Origin: PSLL01 sp050259195
GTDB lineage: Bacteria > Desulfobacterota_D > UBA1144 > Nemesobacterales > CSP1-2
Reading direction: 5' to 3'
Assembly (NCBI GenBank): GCA_050259195.1
Contig: JBLNAE010000222.1
Span: 1-20,401, forward strand
DNA: 20,401 bases
The notes beneath the pieces are model-generated. The model worked only from the letters and a program-made list of their open reading frames with translations, did no database searches and was not told where the DNA came from. Position 1 is the stretch's first letter; each line of letters opens with the position of its first letter. The position numbers and the translations under genes are program-made. Below are positions 1 to 6,802 of the stretch, piece by piece.

Positions 1-2
1 AA

Positions 3-209
3 ATAAGAGAAAGAACTATTGATGGGAGATACAGAAAAGCGAGGTCGGGTAAGATTCCAGGGGGAAATATTCCGTATGGTTACTTCGTAAATGGACAGAA
101 GTTCCTGGAAATAAATGAGACCCCAATCCCTGGTCTCAGCCTTTCCCCTGCTGATGTCGTAGCCATTCATCCTGTGAGTTTGACATCGTTGTATCAACCC
201 TTTGCTTAA
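3..209 (+). pseudogene. Serine recombinase remnant (C-terminal end of resolvase domain), cut by left edge
   Basis: The frame is open from the left edge and ends at TAA 207–209, giving 68 residues. The stretch KARSGKIPGGNIPYGY matches the conserved segment just after the catalytic resolvase domain of large serine recombinases (Arg-rich helix, then K-x-x-G-G-x-x-P-Y-G-Y). In intact family members a recombinase DNA-binding domain of several hundred residues follows. Here the protein ends about 40 residues later in sequence that does not look like that domain, so the gene appears truncated or frameshifted. The catalytic serine would lie upstream of the window. The neighbours are other recombinase relics, which fits a degraded integration site. 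Identification rests on the one motif; the pseudogene status is inferred from the missing C-terminal part. Confidence 0.6.
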
Positions 210-256
210 TTATACGCCCATTTTGTTTTTACTAGGGTAGTTGTCGCCTTCATACC

Positions 257-352
257 TTAGCTCTGCCTGCTAATCCACCATGCCAACAGTACCAATACTA
301 CAATCAGCCCCAACCACGTCAATACTGTACTCCATATTAATCCTGTGTCCAT
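257..352 (-). CDS. Possible small single-pass membrane peptide, 31 aa
   Basis: This short frame starts at ATG 352 and stops at TAA 257–259. The product begins MDTGLIWSTVLTWLGLIVVL, continues hydrophobic through LLAWW, and ends ISRQS. That is one clean membrane segment of about 20 residues followed by a short polar tail with one Arg. A purine-rich AGGATAGG lies about 9–16 bases upstream of the ATG. It sits just downstream of the decayed integrase end on the same strand, so it could be a small phage or island gene. I recognise no family. A random 32-codon frame is easy to find; the membrane profile and the upstream purine tract are the only support. Confidence 0.35.
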   Translation of the reverse strand: MDTGLIWSTVLTWLGLIVVLVLLAWWISRQS

Positions 353-367
353 TTTCTACCTATCCTG

Positions 368-505
368 TTATTTAACCAGTGTCAGCCTTGGTTGTGTCTG
401 TGTACAGGGTAACTTTTCTACAGCGCGTCATCCCTTTACCAATTTTGTTGCTATTCTCAATGTTTCTTCTACAACTAAATTACCTTGCAATATTCATGCC
501 CGTAG
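368..505 (-). pseudogene. Decayed 3' end of a second tyrosine integrase
   Basis: The 57 bases 368–424 align without gaps to 620–676, the last 57 bases of the intact integrase, with 45 matches. Read in the integrase frame they give AVEKLPCTQTQPRLTLVK before a TAA, against AVGKLLWAQTQSKLTLIK in the intact gene. Further upstream on the minus strand, to about 505, similarity fades and stops and frameshifts appear; the segment matching H-L-S-Q-Q-H-K of the intact protein is only barely recognisable. This is the end of a related integrase gene that once stood in tandem with the present one. The outer boundary near 505 is approximate. Overlapping plus-strand open frames here have no merit of their own. 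Confidence 0.65.
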
Positions 506-571
506 TAAATGTAATAATATCAGGTAAATATCAAGTCAGGGTCGTAATTGTAAGGGCTGTTATTGTGTAAA

Positions 572-588
572 GTGACAAAATTTGTCAC
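572..588. repeat. 17-bp palindrome, 8-bp arms, 1-base centre
   Basis: GTGACAAA and TTTGTCAC are perfect inverted arms around a single A. It lies 31 bases beyond the stop codon of the intact integrase, between it and the relic copy. The symmetry and the short centre suggest a dimeric protein-binding site or a recombination-site arm more than a transcription terminator. No function is shown by sequence alone. Confidence 0.5.
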
Positions 589-619
589 ATTTTGCTTGCC
601 TGGAATGTATACACTCACT

Positions 620-1684
620 TTATTTAATCAGTGTCAGCTTAGACTGTGTCTGTGCCCAGAGTAATTTCCCCACAGCATTAGCCTTGTGTTGCTGGGATAG
701 ATGGCTGTAAATTATGGTAGTAGAAATTTGCGTATGCCCAAGCAATTCCTTTACGCTAGGTAAATCCACGCCCTGCATTACGAGATGACTGGCAAAACTA
801 TGCCTAAACAAGTGGGGATATGCCTTGATGCCTGCCCGTGTGCAGCATTTATAGAATGCCTTTTGTATTGTTTTTAGCTTAGCCCCATCAAGGCTACAGA
901 ATACATATTCCATTTGGCTGGGTTGTCTGTTGATTACATTTCCATGCACCGTCACATAGTTGCCCCGTAGCCAAGACAGGATTTGGTATAATTCCGCATT
1001 CATAGGGATTAGCCTGTAGTTACTTGTTTTATTACTTCTGGCTGTAACACAGTGTCTATCCCGGGCTATATCAGCCCATCTTAAGCAAAGTAATTCATAT
1101 ACCCTTAGCCCTGTGTTCCTTAGCACAATCAGCATGGGCTTAAGCCACAAGCTTGCTGCATCAATAAGCCTGTCTATTTCATCTTGTGTAAGTAGTTTGG
1201 GTGGCTGCTTCGTAACCTTTATCATTTTAATCCCATGAAAAGGATTGCTGGGTAAATATCCCCAATCTACTGCTTTCTGTAGCATATCGCTGATTACCGC
1301 AAGCTGTCCGTTTATGGTGCTGGGTTTTAGCCCACTGTTTACCCGTCTGCATTTGTAGGCTTCTATTGCTTCCCGATTAAACTGATCTAATGGTATGTTG
1401 CCTACTTCCCGTTTTAGCAGATTGGACACAAGCCTGTCTGACCTTAGCGTATTCCTAGCCTTATTGGCTTTAGCATAGTCAAGAAACTTATCCATAAATT
1501 CAACTAGCGTCAGTTGCTGTGGCTGTAACAGGTTAAGCCTTTTTTGGGCTTGTGCTAATTCCAGTTGCTTCAGAATCTTCCTAGCATTAGGCTTGTCTAC
1601 CTTACCTATCCTAATCCAGTGCTTTTTGCCTGACACGCTGAATATGGCATAATAACTGCCGTACTTATAAACCAAGCTTGCCAT
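620..1684 (-). CDS. Tyrosine recombinase / phage-type integrase, 354 aa
   Basis: This is a site-specific DNA recombinase of the tyrosine (lambda Int/XerCD) family, which cuts and rejoins DNA through a 3'-phosphotyrosine. An N-terminal arm (about 1–55) precedes a SAM-like core-binding domain (about 58–145) and the catalytic domain (about 165–345). The catalytic set is complete: Arg194 in TGLRVYE, Lys219 in NKTSN, His291 and Arg294 in HLFRH, His317 in ELLGH and the nucleophile Tyr326 in IIYSH. Length is normal for the family. A G-rich stretch (AAGGGGGG) ends about 9 bases before the ATG. Downstream lies a decayed homologue of its own 3' end, and no excisionase or phage structural gene is near. 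It is probably the surviving integrase of a lost or minimal mobile element. The family call is firm; whether it is still active is unknown. Confidence 0.93.
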   Translation of the reverse strand: MASLVYKYGSYYAIFSVSGKKHWIRIGKVDKPNARKILKQLELAQAQKRLNLLQPQQLTLVEFMDKFLDYAKANKARNTLRSDRLVSNLLKREVGNIPLDQFNREAIEAYKCRRVNSGLKPSTINGQLAVISDMLQKAVDWGYLPSNPFHGIKMIKVTKQPPKLLTQDEIDRLIDAASLWLKPMLIVLRNTGLRVYELLCLRWADIARDRHCVTARSNKTSNYRLIPMNAELYQILSWLRGNYVTVHGNVINRQPSQMEYVFCSLDGAKLKTIQKAFYKCCTRAGIKAYPHLFRHSFASHLVMQGVDLPSVKELLGHTQISTTIIYSHLSQQHKANAVGKLLWAQTQSKLTLIK

Positions 1685-1775
1685 TGGTGATACCCCCCTT
1701 TTACCTTATATTTGGTTGGGAGAGTTAGATTATTGGTAGATAGTGCTCGTATTCCTTTGGTAGCAACGTTCTAAC

Positions 1776-1886
1776 ATGGCGGATTCACTAGATTATCGGA
1801 ATGTTTATCAACTGGGGCTTGACCAGCTTGAGTGGTTTGTTCTGCTTCCTCTTCAGAGATACGGGCAGGTGACAATAAGTAAGTAG
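1776..1886 (+). other. Short open frame of unknown status, 36 aa
   Basis: ATG 1776 opens 36 codons, beginning MADSLDYRNVYQLGLDQLEW, ending in a TAG at the left edge of a palindrome. An in-frame TAG lies 15 bases before the ATG, so it does not extend upstream. No ribosome binding site is evident. The sequence is not low-complexity, and it could be the remnant of a gene disrupted at this recombination hotspot. I recognise no family and would not treat it as a confirmed gene. Confidence 0.15.
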
Positions 1887-1909
1887 GGCGTATTGCAATA
1901 CGCCACTAC
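1883..1909. repeat. Perfect 18-bp palindrome with extended arms, REP-like
   Basis: Bases 1887–1904 (GGCGTATTGCAATACGCC) are perfectly self-complementary. Outside them GTAG (1883–1886) pairs with CTAC (1906–1909) across a one-base bulge, giving a 27-base near-perfect inverted repeat. It sits between the integrase region and the ABC transporter operon. It could be a REP/MITE-type dispersed element, a recombination-site core or a cruciform-forming binding site. There is no T-run, so an intrinsic terminator is unlikely. Confidence 0.7.
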
Positions 1910-1926
1910 CATAGATAAATTATCTG

Positions 1927-1958
1927 TTCGTGTAAACCCGTTTTCATTCGTGGCTAAT
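1927..1958. repeat. Dispersed repeat copy (TTCGTG…TTCATTCGTGGCTAAT)
   Basis: TTCGTG (1927–1932) is followed by TTCATTCGTGGCTAAT (1943–1958), ending seven bases before the ATG of the first permease gene. The same core recurs at 6921–6945 and 9885–9910, and as its complement at 5101–5126 and 8160–8171. Here it displaces any normal ribosome binding site; only an A-rich stretch separates it from the start codon. Confidence 0.6.
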
Positions 1959-1964
1959 TAAAAA

Positions 1965-2966
1965 ATGAGAACATACATATTAAAACGTCTTTTACTCCTT
2001 ATACCGACCCTTATCGGAATTACGCTTATCACGTTCTTTGTAGTTCAACTCGCCCCGGGAAATCCTGTTTCAAGGAAGCTCCAGGTTGGCGAAGGGGTTA
2101 AGGCTGAGGCGATTACCCAAGATATTGTAGAGCAGACCAAGAAATTATACGGGCTTGATAAGCCGATTTACGTCCGATACTGGATATGGGTGAAGCAGAT
2201 TGCTACGCTTGATTTTGGCCGCTCGTATAAAGACCACCGTCCCGTCATACAAAAGATTAAGGAAAGGCTCCCTATAACCCTGGCTCTGAACATAATTTCT
2301 ATATTTCTTGTCTATACCATCTCAATTCCACTCGGCGTTTACTCAGCCGTAAAACAGGGAAGCCCTCAAGACCGGGTAATTACGTTTTTTCTCTTTGCAC
2401 TCTATTCGATTCCCAGTTTCTGGCTTGCCGTGGTTTTAATATACTTCTTGGGCGGCGGCGAGTTCTGGGACGTTTTTCCGATTTATGGAATCCTCTCGCC
2501 GGGGGCGGAGAATTTTCCATTTTACAAAAAGGCAATTGATTTTCTCTGGCACATTACACTTCCCGTAATCTGCCTGACTTATGGGGACCTGGCCTACCTT
2601 TCGCGTTATCAGAGGGGAAGCCTGCTTGAGGTTCTTCACGAAGATTTCCTGAGAACTGCAAGGGCAAAAGGGCTTCCTGAGTCAAAGGTTATATTTAAAC
2701 ATGCTCTCAGAAACGCTCTCATACCCATAGTTACAATTATTGCCTCGGTTCTTCCGGCGGCGATTGGGGGAAGCGTCATAATAGAGAGCATTTTTTCCAT
2801 TCCCGGGATCGGAAAGCTCGGCTTTGAAGCTGTACTCTCCAGGGATTATCCGGTTATTATGGCGATCGCTACCATATCTGCTTTTCTTACGCTTGCCGGG
2901 ATTTTAATCTCTGATCTCGCCTACGTACTGGTTGATCCAAGAATAAGCTTTGAGGGGCGCAAATGA
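1965..2966 (+). CDS. Peptide-type ABC transporter permease (DppB/OppB/YejB family), 333 aa
   Basis: This is an inner-membrane channel subunit of an oligopeptide-type ABC importer. The N-terminus MRTYILKRLLLLIPTLIGIT is the typical first membrane helix of this family, followed by FFVVQLAPGNP. The BPD_transp_1 core spans roughly residues 95–325. The cytoplasmic ATPase-contact (EAA) loop reads FLRTARAKGLPESKVIFKHA, with the conserved Ala-x-x-x-Gly. Length is normal. It overlaps the next permease by four bases (ATGA), implying translational coupling, and is the first gene of a four-gene operon with the two ATPases. The usual substrate-binding protein gene is not adjacent. No Shine–Dalgarno is seen before the ATG. 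The substrate cannot be deduced; peptides, nickel or microcin-like compounds are all known for the family. Confidence 0.93.
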   Translation: MRTYILKRLLLLIPTLIGITLITFFVVQLAPGNPVSRKLQVGEGVKAEAITQDIVEQTKKLYGLDKPIYVRYWIWVKQIATLDFGRSYKDHRPVIQKIKERLPITLALNIISIFLVYTISIPLGVYSAVKQGSPQDRVITFFLFALYSIPSFWLAVVLIYFLGGGEFWDVFPIYGILSPGAENFPFYKKAIDFLWHITLPVICLTYGDLAYLSRYQRGSLLEVLHEDFLRTARAKGLPESKVIFKHALRNALIPIVTIIASVLPAAIGGSVIIESIFSIPGIGKLGFEAVLSRDYPVIMAIATISAFLTLAGILISDLAYVLVDPRISFEGRK

Positions 2967-4006
2967 ACGTTCAGGTTACGGATAGCGCTCGAGTATTAAA
3001 ACAGTACCAGAAAAGCCGGGGCTATTGGGCTACGGTCTGGATGGAATTCAAAAGAGACAGGGTTGCCCTTGCCGCCCTTGGCATAATATTATTTCTTTTC
3101 GTGGTTGCGGTATTCGATGATTTTATTGCAGGAAGCAGGCCATTGGTGCTTAAATTAGACGGAAAGGTATATTTTCCGGTTCTCTTTGAGTATAAAGAAT
3201 TCTTCAATACAGATTTTAAAGAGGTTTCAGAGAATCTCAAGAAAGGCGATTTTGTCTTATTTCCTCCCGTGAAATACAGCCCTACCGAATATGATCTCCT
3301 TTCAGTTCTCTCTCCTCCATCGAGGGCTCACCTTTTTGGAACGGATGACAGGGGCAGGGACGTTCTCAGCCGAATGGTTCACGGAACGAGGATTTCGCTT
3401 TCTATTGGTTTTATCGCTGTCGGGATTGCCGTAGCGATAGGAATTCTCTTGGGAGCAGTAGCGGGATACTATGGAGGCGTGGTTGATTTTATCATCTCAA
3501 GGTTCTTTGAGATAATGATTACCTTCCCCGTGTTTTTTCTTATCCTTACAATACTCGCCTTTAGAGACCCAAGTATTTACAACATAATGATTGTCATTGG
3601 CGTCACGAGCTGGACGGGAGTTGCAAGGCTTGTAAGAGGCGAGTTTCTGAGATTAAGGAAATATGATTATATCGAGGCGGCGATTGCCCTCGGAAGTCGT
3701 GATTTTAGGGTTATGCTCAAGCACATGCTTCCAAACGCGCTTGCACCGGTTTTGGTCACGGCCACGTTTGGAGTGGCAGGAGCCGTTCTTGTTGAATCTG
3801 CGCTCAGTTTTCTCGGATTTGGCGTTCCGCCGCCCGACCCAAGCTGGGGAGATGTGCTTTCGCAATCTGAGAGGTATGTGGATTTTGCCTGGTGGCTTGT
3901 TCTATTTCCGGGTGCGGCTATATTTATGACTGTAACTGCGTTTAATTTGGTTGGGGAGGGTTTTAGAGACGCCATTGACCCAAAGCGCAAAGGAAGAGGA
4001 TTTTAA
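2963..4006 (+). CDS. Peptide-type ABC transporter permease (DppC/OppC family, YejE-like), 347 aa
   Basis: This is the second membrane subunit of the importer, partner of the permease it overlaps. A first membrane helix (about residues 34–52) is followed by a long exported loop (about 53–125) containing DGKVYFPVLFEYKEFF and FPPVKYSPTEYDL, then FGTDDRGRDVLSRM, which is characteristic of the family. The YFPV loop is what I know from YejE-like permeases of the YejABEF system, which transports microcin C and other peptides in enterobacteria; DppC and OppC have shorter loops. The EAA loop is IEAAIALGSRDFRVMLKHML, and a second family signature FLGFGVPPPDPSWG is present near residue 285. YejF is a fused double ATPase, whereas here two separate ATPase genes follow. 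The family is sure; substrate is open. Confidence 0.93.
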   Translation: MNVQVTDSARVLKQYQKSRGYWATVWMEFKRDRVALAALGIILFLFVVAVFDDFIAGSRPLVLKLDGKVYFPVLFEYKEFFNTDFKEVSENLKKGDFVLFPPVKYSPTEYDLLSVLSPPSRAHLFGTDDRGRDVLSRMVHGTRISLSIGFIAVGIAVAIGILLGAVAGYYGGVVDFIISRFFEIMITFPVFFLILTILAFRDPSIYNIMIVIGVTSWTGVARLVRGEFLRLRKYDYIEAAIALGSRDFRVMLKHMLPNALAPVLVTATFGVAGAVLVESALSFLGFGVPPPDPSWGDVLSQSERYVDFAWWLVLFPGAAIFMTVTAFNLVGEGFRDAIDPKRKGRGF

Positions 4007-4018
4007 AGTTTTGAAACT

Positions 4019-4091
4019 ATACCACCAAGGCACTAAGACACGAAGTATTTTTTAGTATTTTTTCTGGGTGACTTGGTGTCTTTGTGGTTAG
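4019..4091. repeat. Imperfect inverted repeat with a tandem 10-mer in the loop
   Basis: ACCACCAAGGCACTAAGACA (4021–4040) pairs imperfectly with GACTTGGTGTCTTTGTGGTT (4070–4089). Between them AGTATTTTTT occurs twice head to tail (4044–4053 and 4054–4063). The element fills most of the 102-base gap between the second permease and the first ATPase. It could fold as a long hairpin in the mRNA and reduce ATPase expression relative to the permeases, or simply be an inserted repeat. It differs in sequence from the other repeats of the window. Confidence 0.65.
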
Positions 4092-4108
4092 ATAAATGAG
4101 ATTATCGG

Positions 4109-5092
4109 ATGAGAAACATATTAGAAATAAAGGATTTGAGAGTATCATTCCGAGATAATGGAGGAAGAGTCGAAGCGGTAAGCGGGGTCTCTCTTTCGGT
4201 TCCCGATGGGTCTACTGTTGGGATAGTAGGAGAGAGCGGCTGTGGAAAGACCGTGACTGCGCTCTCAATCATGCGCCTTATTCCTGAACCACCGGGAAGG
4301 ATTGACGATGGAGAGATAATATTTGACGGTACTGGTCTGCTCAAGCTTTCGGAAAATGATATGAGGGCGATTCGTGGAAACAAAATATCAATGATTTTTC
4401 AGGAGCCTACAAGCTCACTTAATCCAGTGTTTACAGTCGGAGAACAGATTGGGGAGGCGATAAGAACTCATCTCAAGGTTTCCAAAAGAGAGGAAAAAGA
4501 ACGCGTTATAGAGCTACTGAAACTCGTAAAGATTCCTACGCCTGAAAGGAGATTTGACAACTACCCCCATGAAATGAGCGGCGGGATGTGCCAGAGGGTG
4601 ATGATTGCAATGGCTCTTGCGTGCAATCCCAATCTCCTCATCGCGGATGAGCCTACAACGGCGCTCGACGTTACAATCCAGGCGGGCATATTAGAGTTGA
4701 TTAATGAGCTTAAAGAAAAAATGGGAATGTCTGTTCTTCTTATCACGCACGATTTGGGAATAATTGCGGAGGCGGCGGATGAGGTTTATGTTATGTATGC
4801 GGGAAAAATCGTAGAGCACGCTCCTATGAAAAATTTATTTAAAAACCCTCGCCATCCTTATACGGTGGGCCTTATGAATTCAATTCCGGGCCTGCATAAA
4901 AGGAAAGAGAGGCTGAGTGCGATTCCCGGAATCGTTCCAAGTCTCAAGGACCTTCCCCAAGGATGCAGGTTTCAGTATAGATGCCCGATGGTGATAGATA
5001 AATGCAGAATCTCCGAGCCGCCCCTTAGACAGATTGAGCCTGGTCACACCTCTGCATGTTTTAGAGCTGAGGAAGTGAGGTTAGGGATTTAG
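4109..5092 (+). CDS. Peptide-type ABC transporter ATP-binding protein (OppD/DppD family), 327 aa
   Basis: This cytoplasmic ATPase powers the importer. Walker A is GESGCGKT (41–48), the Q-loop lies in SMIFQEPTSSLNP (about 94–106), the signature is MSGGMCQR (156–163), Walker B with D-loop is LLIADEPTTALD (176–187), and the H-loop His is 214 in ITHDLG. In the family the signature normally reads SGGMRQR; here Cys161 replaces Arg, an unusual change. The C-terminal oligo_HPY region carries Cys286, Cys292, Cys299 and Cys317 in the spacing that binds a [4Fe-4S] cluster in studied DppD proteins. The start at ATG 4109 matches the family N-terminus; no strong ribosome binding site precedes it. It follows the permease after a repeat-filled gap. 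Confidence 0.94.
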   Translation: MRNILEIKDLRVSFRDNGGRVEAVSGVSLSVPDGSTVGIVGESGCGKTVTALSIMRLIPEPPGRIDDGEIIFDGTGLLKLSENDMRAIRGNKISMIFQEPTSSLNPVFTVGEQIGEAIRTHLKVSKREEKERVIELLKLVKIPTPERRFDNYPHEMSGGMCQRVMIAMALACNPNLLIADEPTTALDVTIQAGILELINELKEKMGMSVLLITHDLGIIAEAADEVYVMYAGKIVEHAPMKNLFKNPRHPYTVGLMNSIPGLHKRKERLSAIPGIVPSLKDLPQGCRFQYRCPMVIDKCRISEPPLRQIEPGHTSACFRAEEVRLGI

Positions 5093-5100
5093 TAATGGTT

Positions 5101-5126
5101 CAGCCACGAATGAACATGAATGAATT
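5101..5126. repeat. Dispersed repeat copy, complement orientation (CAGCCACGAATGAACATGAA)
   Basis: Starting eight bases after the stop of the first ATPase, this is the complement of the TTCATTCGTGGCT core found before the first permease and before rpmF. It is followed by CAGGATACGGAATACAGG (5130–5147), a block that also recurs at 6851–6864 in diverged form. The order of the two blocks is the same in both places. Confidence 0.65.
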
Positions 5127-5148
5127 ATTCAGGATACGGAATACAGGA

Positions 5149-5183
5149 TATAGAATATAGAATATAGAATATAGAATATAGAA
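5149..5183 (+). repeat. Tandem heptamer TATAGAA, five copies
   Basis: Five exact head-to-tail copies of TATAGAA run from 5149 to 5183, directly continuing the CAGGATACGGAATACAGG block. Such a short array is prone to copy-number change by replication slippage. It lies about 50 bases upstream of the second ATPase start, so length variation could change spacing of upstream signals, but not a reading frame. Confidence 0.85.
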
Positions 5184-5233
5184 TGAAAGATACACTGTAG
5201 ATGCATCATGAATCATGTATCTTGCATCATGTA

Positions 5234-6208
5234 ATGAAGATGGAACGCAAAGAGCTTGTGAGGGTTAATAAACTAAAAAAATACTTTCCAATCAGGTCGG
5301 GGATATTCTCTCAAGTGAGTAATTACGTAAAGGCCATAGATGGAGTGGACCTGAGCGTACTTGAAGGTGAGACAGTTGGGCTTGTAGGGGAAAGCGGTTG
5401 CGGAAAAACGACGCTTGGAAAAACAGTGATTAAGCTCCTCGAACCTACTGAAGGAAATATTTTCTTCAACGGATGGGACATAACCCATTTTGATTCCGGT
5501 CAGATGCGTCCGCTTCGGCGCAATATGCAGATAATTTTTCAAGACCCTTATGGTTCACTCAATCCGAGGATGAAGGTTGGGAATATAGTGGGAGAAGGGC
5601 TAGTGATTCACAATATAGTTTCCAAGAGGGACAGAAGAGGAGAGATTAAAAGGCTTCTCGAGACTGTCGGTCTTAGAGAAGATATGCTTCTTCGTTACCC
5701 GCATGAATTTAGCGGTGGACAACGTCAGAGGATTGCAATAGCCCGTGCTCTTGCTGTAAAGCCCGACTTTATTGTTTGCGATGAGCCTGTTTCCGCCCTT
5801 GACGTTTCGGTTCAGGCGCAGATTATAAACCTTCTTCTGGCGCTTCAAGAGGAGTTTAAGCTTACATATCTTTTTATCTCTCACGACCTGCGCATCGTAA
5901 GACACATTAGCGACAGGGTTGCCGTGATGTATCTTGGAAAGATAGTGGAGCTTTCAGACAGCGAGGAACTTTACAAGAATCCGCTTCATCCCTATACGCG
6001 GGTGCTCCTTTCCGCCGTTCCTATTCCCAATCCGGAAATGAAGAGGAATAGAATAATACTCTCCGGGGACATTCCAAGTCCAATTGATCCGCCCTCAGGG
6101 TGCAGATTTCATACACGGTGTCCAATCGCGGTTGAGAAGTGCAAGAAGGAAGAGCCGGTTTTAAGAGATATTGGCGGGGGACACATGGTTGCCTGTCATC
6201 TGGCATGA
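5234..6208 (+). CDS. Peptide-type ABC transporter ATP-binding protein (OppF/DppF family), 324 aa
   Basis: This is the second ATPase of the importer, forming the nucleotide-binding heterodimer with the upstream ATPase. Numbered from ATG 5234, Walker A is GESGCGKT (52–59). The Q-loop is IIFQDPYGSLNP, the signature is FSGGQRQR, Walker B with D-loop is VCDEPVSALD, and the H-loop is FISHDLR. The C-terminal GCRFHTRCP and later cysteines match the oligo_HPY region. The frame can be extended to ATG 5201, but the added residues (MHHESCILHHV) are translated from repeat-like DNA of the form GCATCATG, so I place the start at 5234 or 5240, where family similarity begins (VRVNKLKKYFPI). No strong ribosome binding site is visible. 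It is the last gene of the transporter operon. Confidence 0.93.
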   Translation: MKMERKELVRVNKLKKYFPIRSGIFSQVSNYVKAIDGVDLSVLEGETVGLVGESGCGKTTLGKTVIKLLEPTEGNIFFNGWDITHFDSGQMRPLRRNMQIIFQDPYGSLNPRMKVGNIVGEGLVIHNIVSKRDRRGEIKRLLETVGLREDMLLRYPHEFSGGQRQRIAIARALAVKPDFIVCDEPVSALDVSVQAQIINLLLALQEEFKLTYLFISHDLRIVRHISDRVAVMYLGKIVELSDSEELYKNPLHPYTRVLLSAVPIPNPEMKRNRIILSGDIPSPIDPPSGCRFHTRCPIAVEKCKKEEPVLRDIGGGHMVACHLA

Positions 6209-6213
6209 TAAAC

Positions 6214-6241
6214 TTGCAAATACCCTCCATTGTATTATATT
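6214..6241 (+). promoter_or_regulatory. Candidate sigma-70 promoter for the DUF177–fab operon
   Basis: TTGCAA (6214–6219) and TATATT (6236–6241) are separated by 16 bases and lie between the transporter operon and the DUF177 gene, about 35 bases before its start codon. It would allow the ribosome and lipid operon to be transcribed independently of the transporter. The match is to the general consensus only. Confidence 0.4.
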
Positions 6242-6275
6242 AATTGGAAATATATTTAGAAGAAGTGAAATTAAA

Positions 6276-6791
6276 ATGAGAATTAAAGTGTCGGATATAG
6301 GTGAATCTGGATTGCATATTGCTACATTCAGGAAACCTGAATGGCTGAGCAATGTCCCTGAGCTTGCCTCGGACGACGGGGACATCCGTCTTTCTTCAAA
6401 TCTCAACTTTGATCTTCACCTGATGAAGGTTTTAAAGGAGATTACGGTTCGTGGGAAAGTTTGGTTCTCAATTGAAACACATTGCGCGAGATGCCTGAAA
6501 GACGTGGATTTGATTCTCACACCTGAGATAAAATTAACCCTTCTGCCTGAGTCTACCCCGCACGATGAGGACGGAGACATTGGCTTTGAAACTTATACCG
6601 GGGATGAAATTGATCTTGGTGGTTATCTTCGTGAAATGATAGCGATGTCTTTACCAGTAAAGGTGCTCTGCCAAGAGGATTGTAAAGGACTTTGTCCCCA
6701 CTGCGGAGCCGACTTAAATCTTGGGGCGTGTTCTTGCAGGGACGATTGGGTGGACCCAAGATTTGCGGCTTTAAGAAATCTGAAATTTTAG
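6276..6791 (+). CDS. DUF177 (YceD-like) protein, 171 aa
   Basis: This is a DUF177/YceD family protein. In E. coli, YceD is linked to 23S rRNA accumulation; the biochemical role is not settled. The N-terminal half is a beta-rich stretch containing Cys70 and Cys73 (CARC). The C-terminal half has the family hallmark CQEDCKGLCPHCGADLN, with Cys132, 136, 140, 143, 152 and 154, followed by DPRFAAL. The frame is open further upstream into the ATPase gene, but ATG 6276 gives the normal family length and is the first start outside that gene. The gene sits directly upstream of rpmF, its usual neighbour across many bacteria, which strongly supports the call. The spacer before rpmF is filled with repeats. 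Confidence 0.88.
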   Translation: MRIKVSDIGESGLHIATFRKPEWLSNVPELASDDGDIRLSSNLNFDLHLMKVLKEITVRGKVWFSIETHCARCLKDVDLILTPEIKLTLLPESTPHDEDGDIGFETYTGDEIDLGGYLREMIAMSLPVKVLCQEDCKGLCPHCGADLNLGACSCRDDWVDPRFAALRNLKF

Positions 6792-6802
6792 TTAATTCTA
6801 TC

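Noticed and set aside
345..570. Two overlapping plus-strand frames of about 60 codons
   Set aside because: They run antisense over the decayed integrase end; the similarity is on the minus strand and the plus frames have no recognisable content or ribosome binding site.
3653..3990. Several frames of 70–107 codons inside the second permease gene
   Set aside because: They are shadows of a well-supported permease gene in other frames.
5149..5183. TATAGAA array as a CRISPR or iteron origin
   Set aside because: The units are contiguous seven-mers without spacers, and no replication or cas gene is nearby; a simple slippage repeat is enough.
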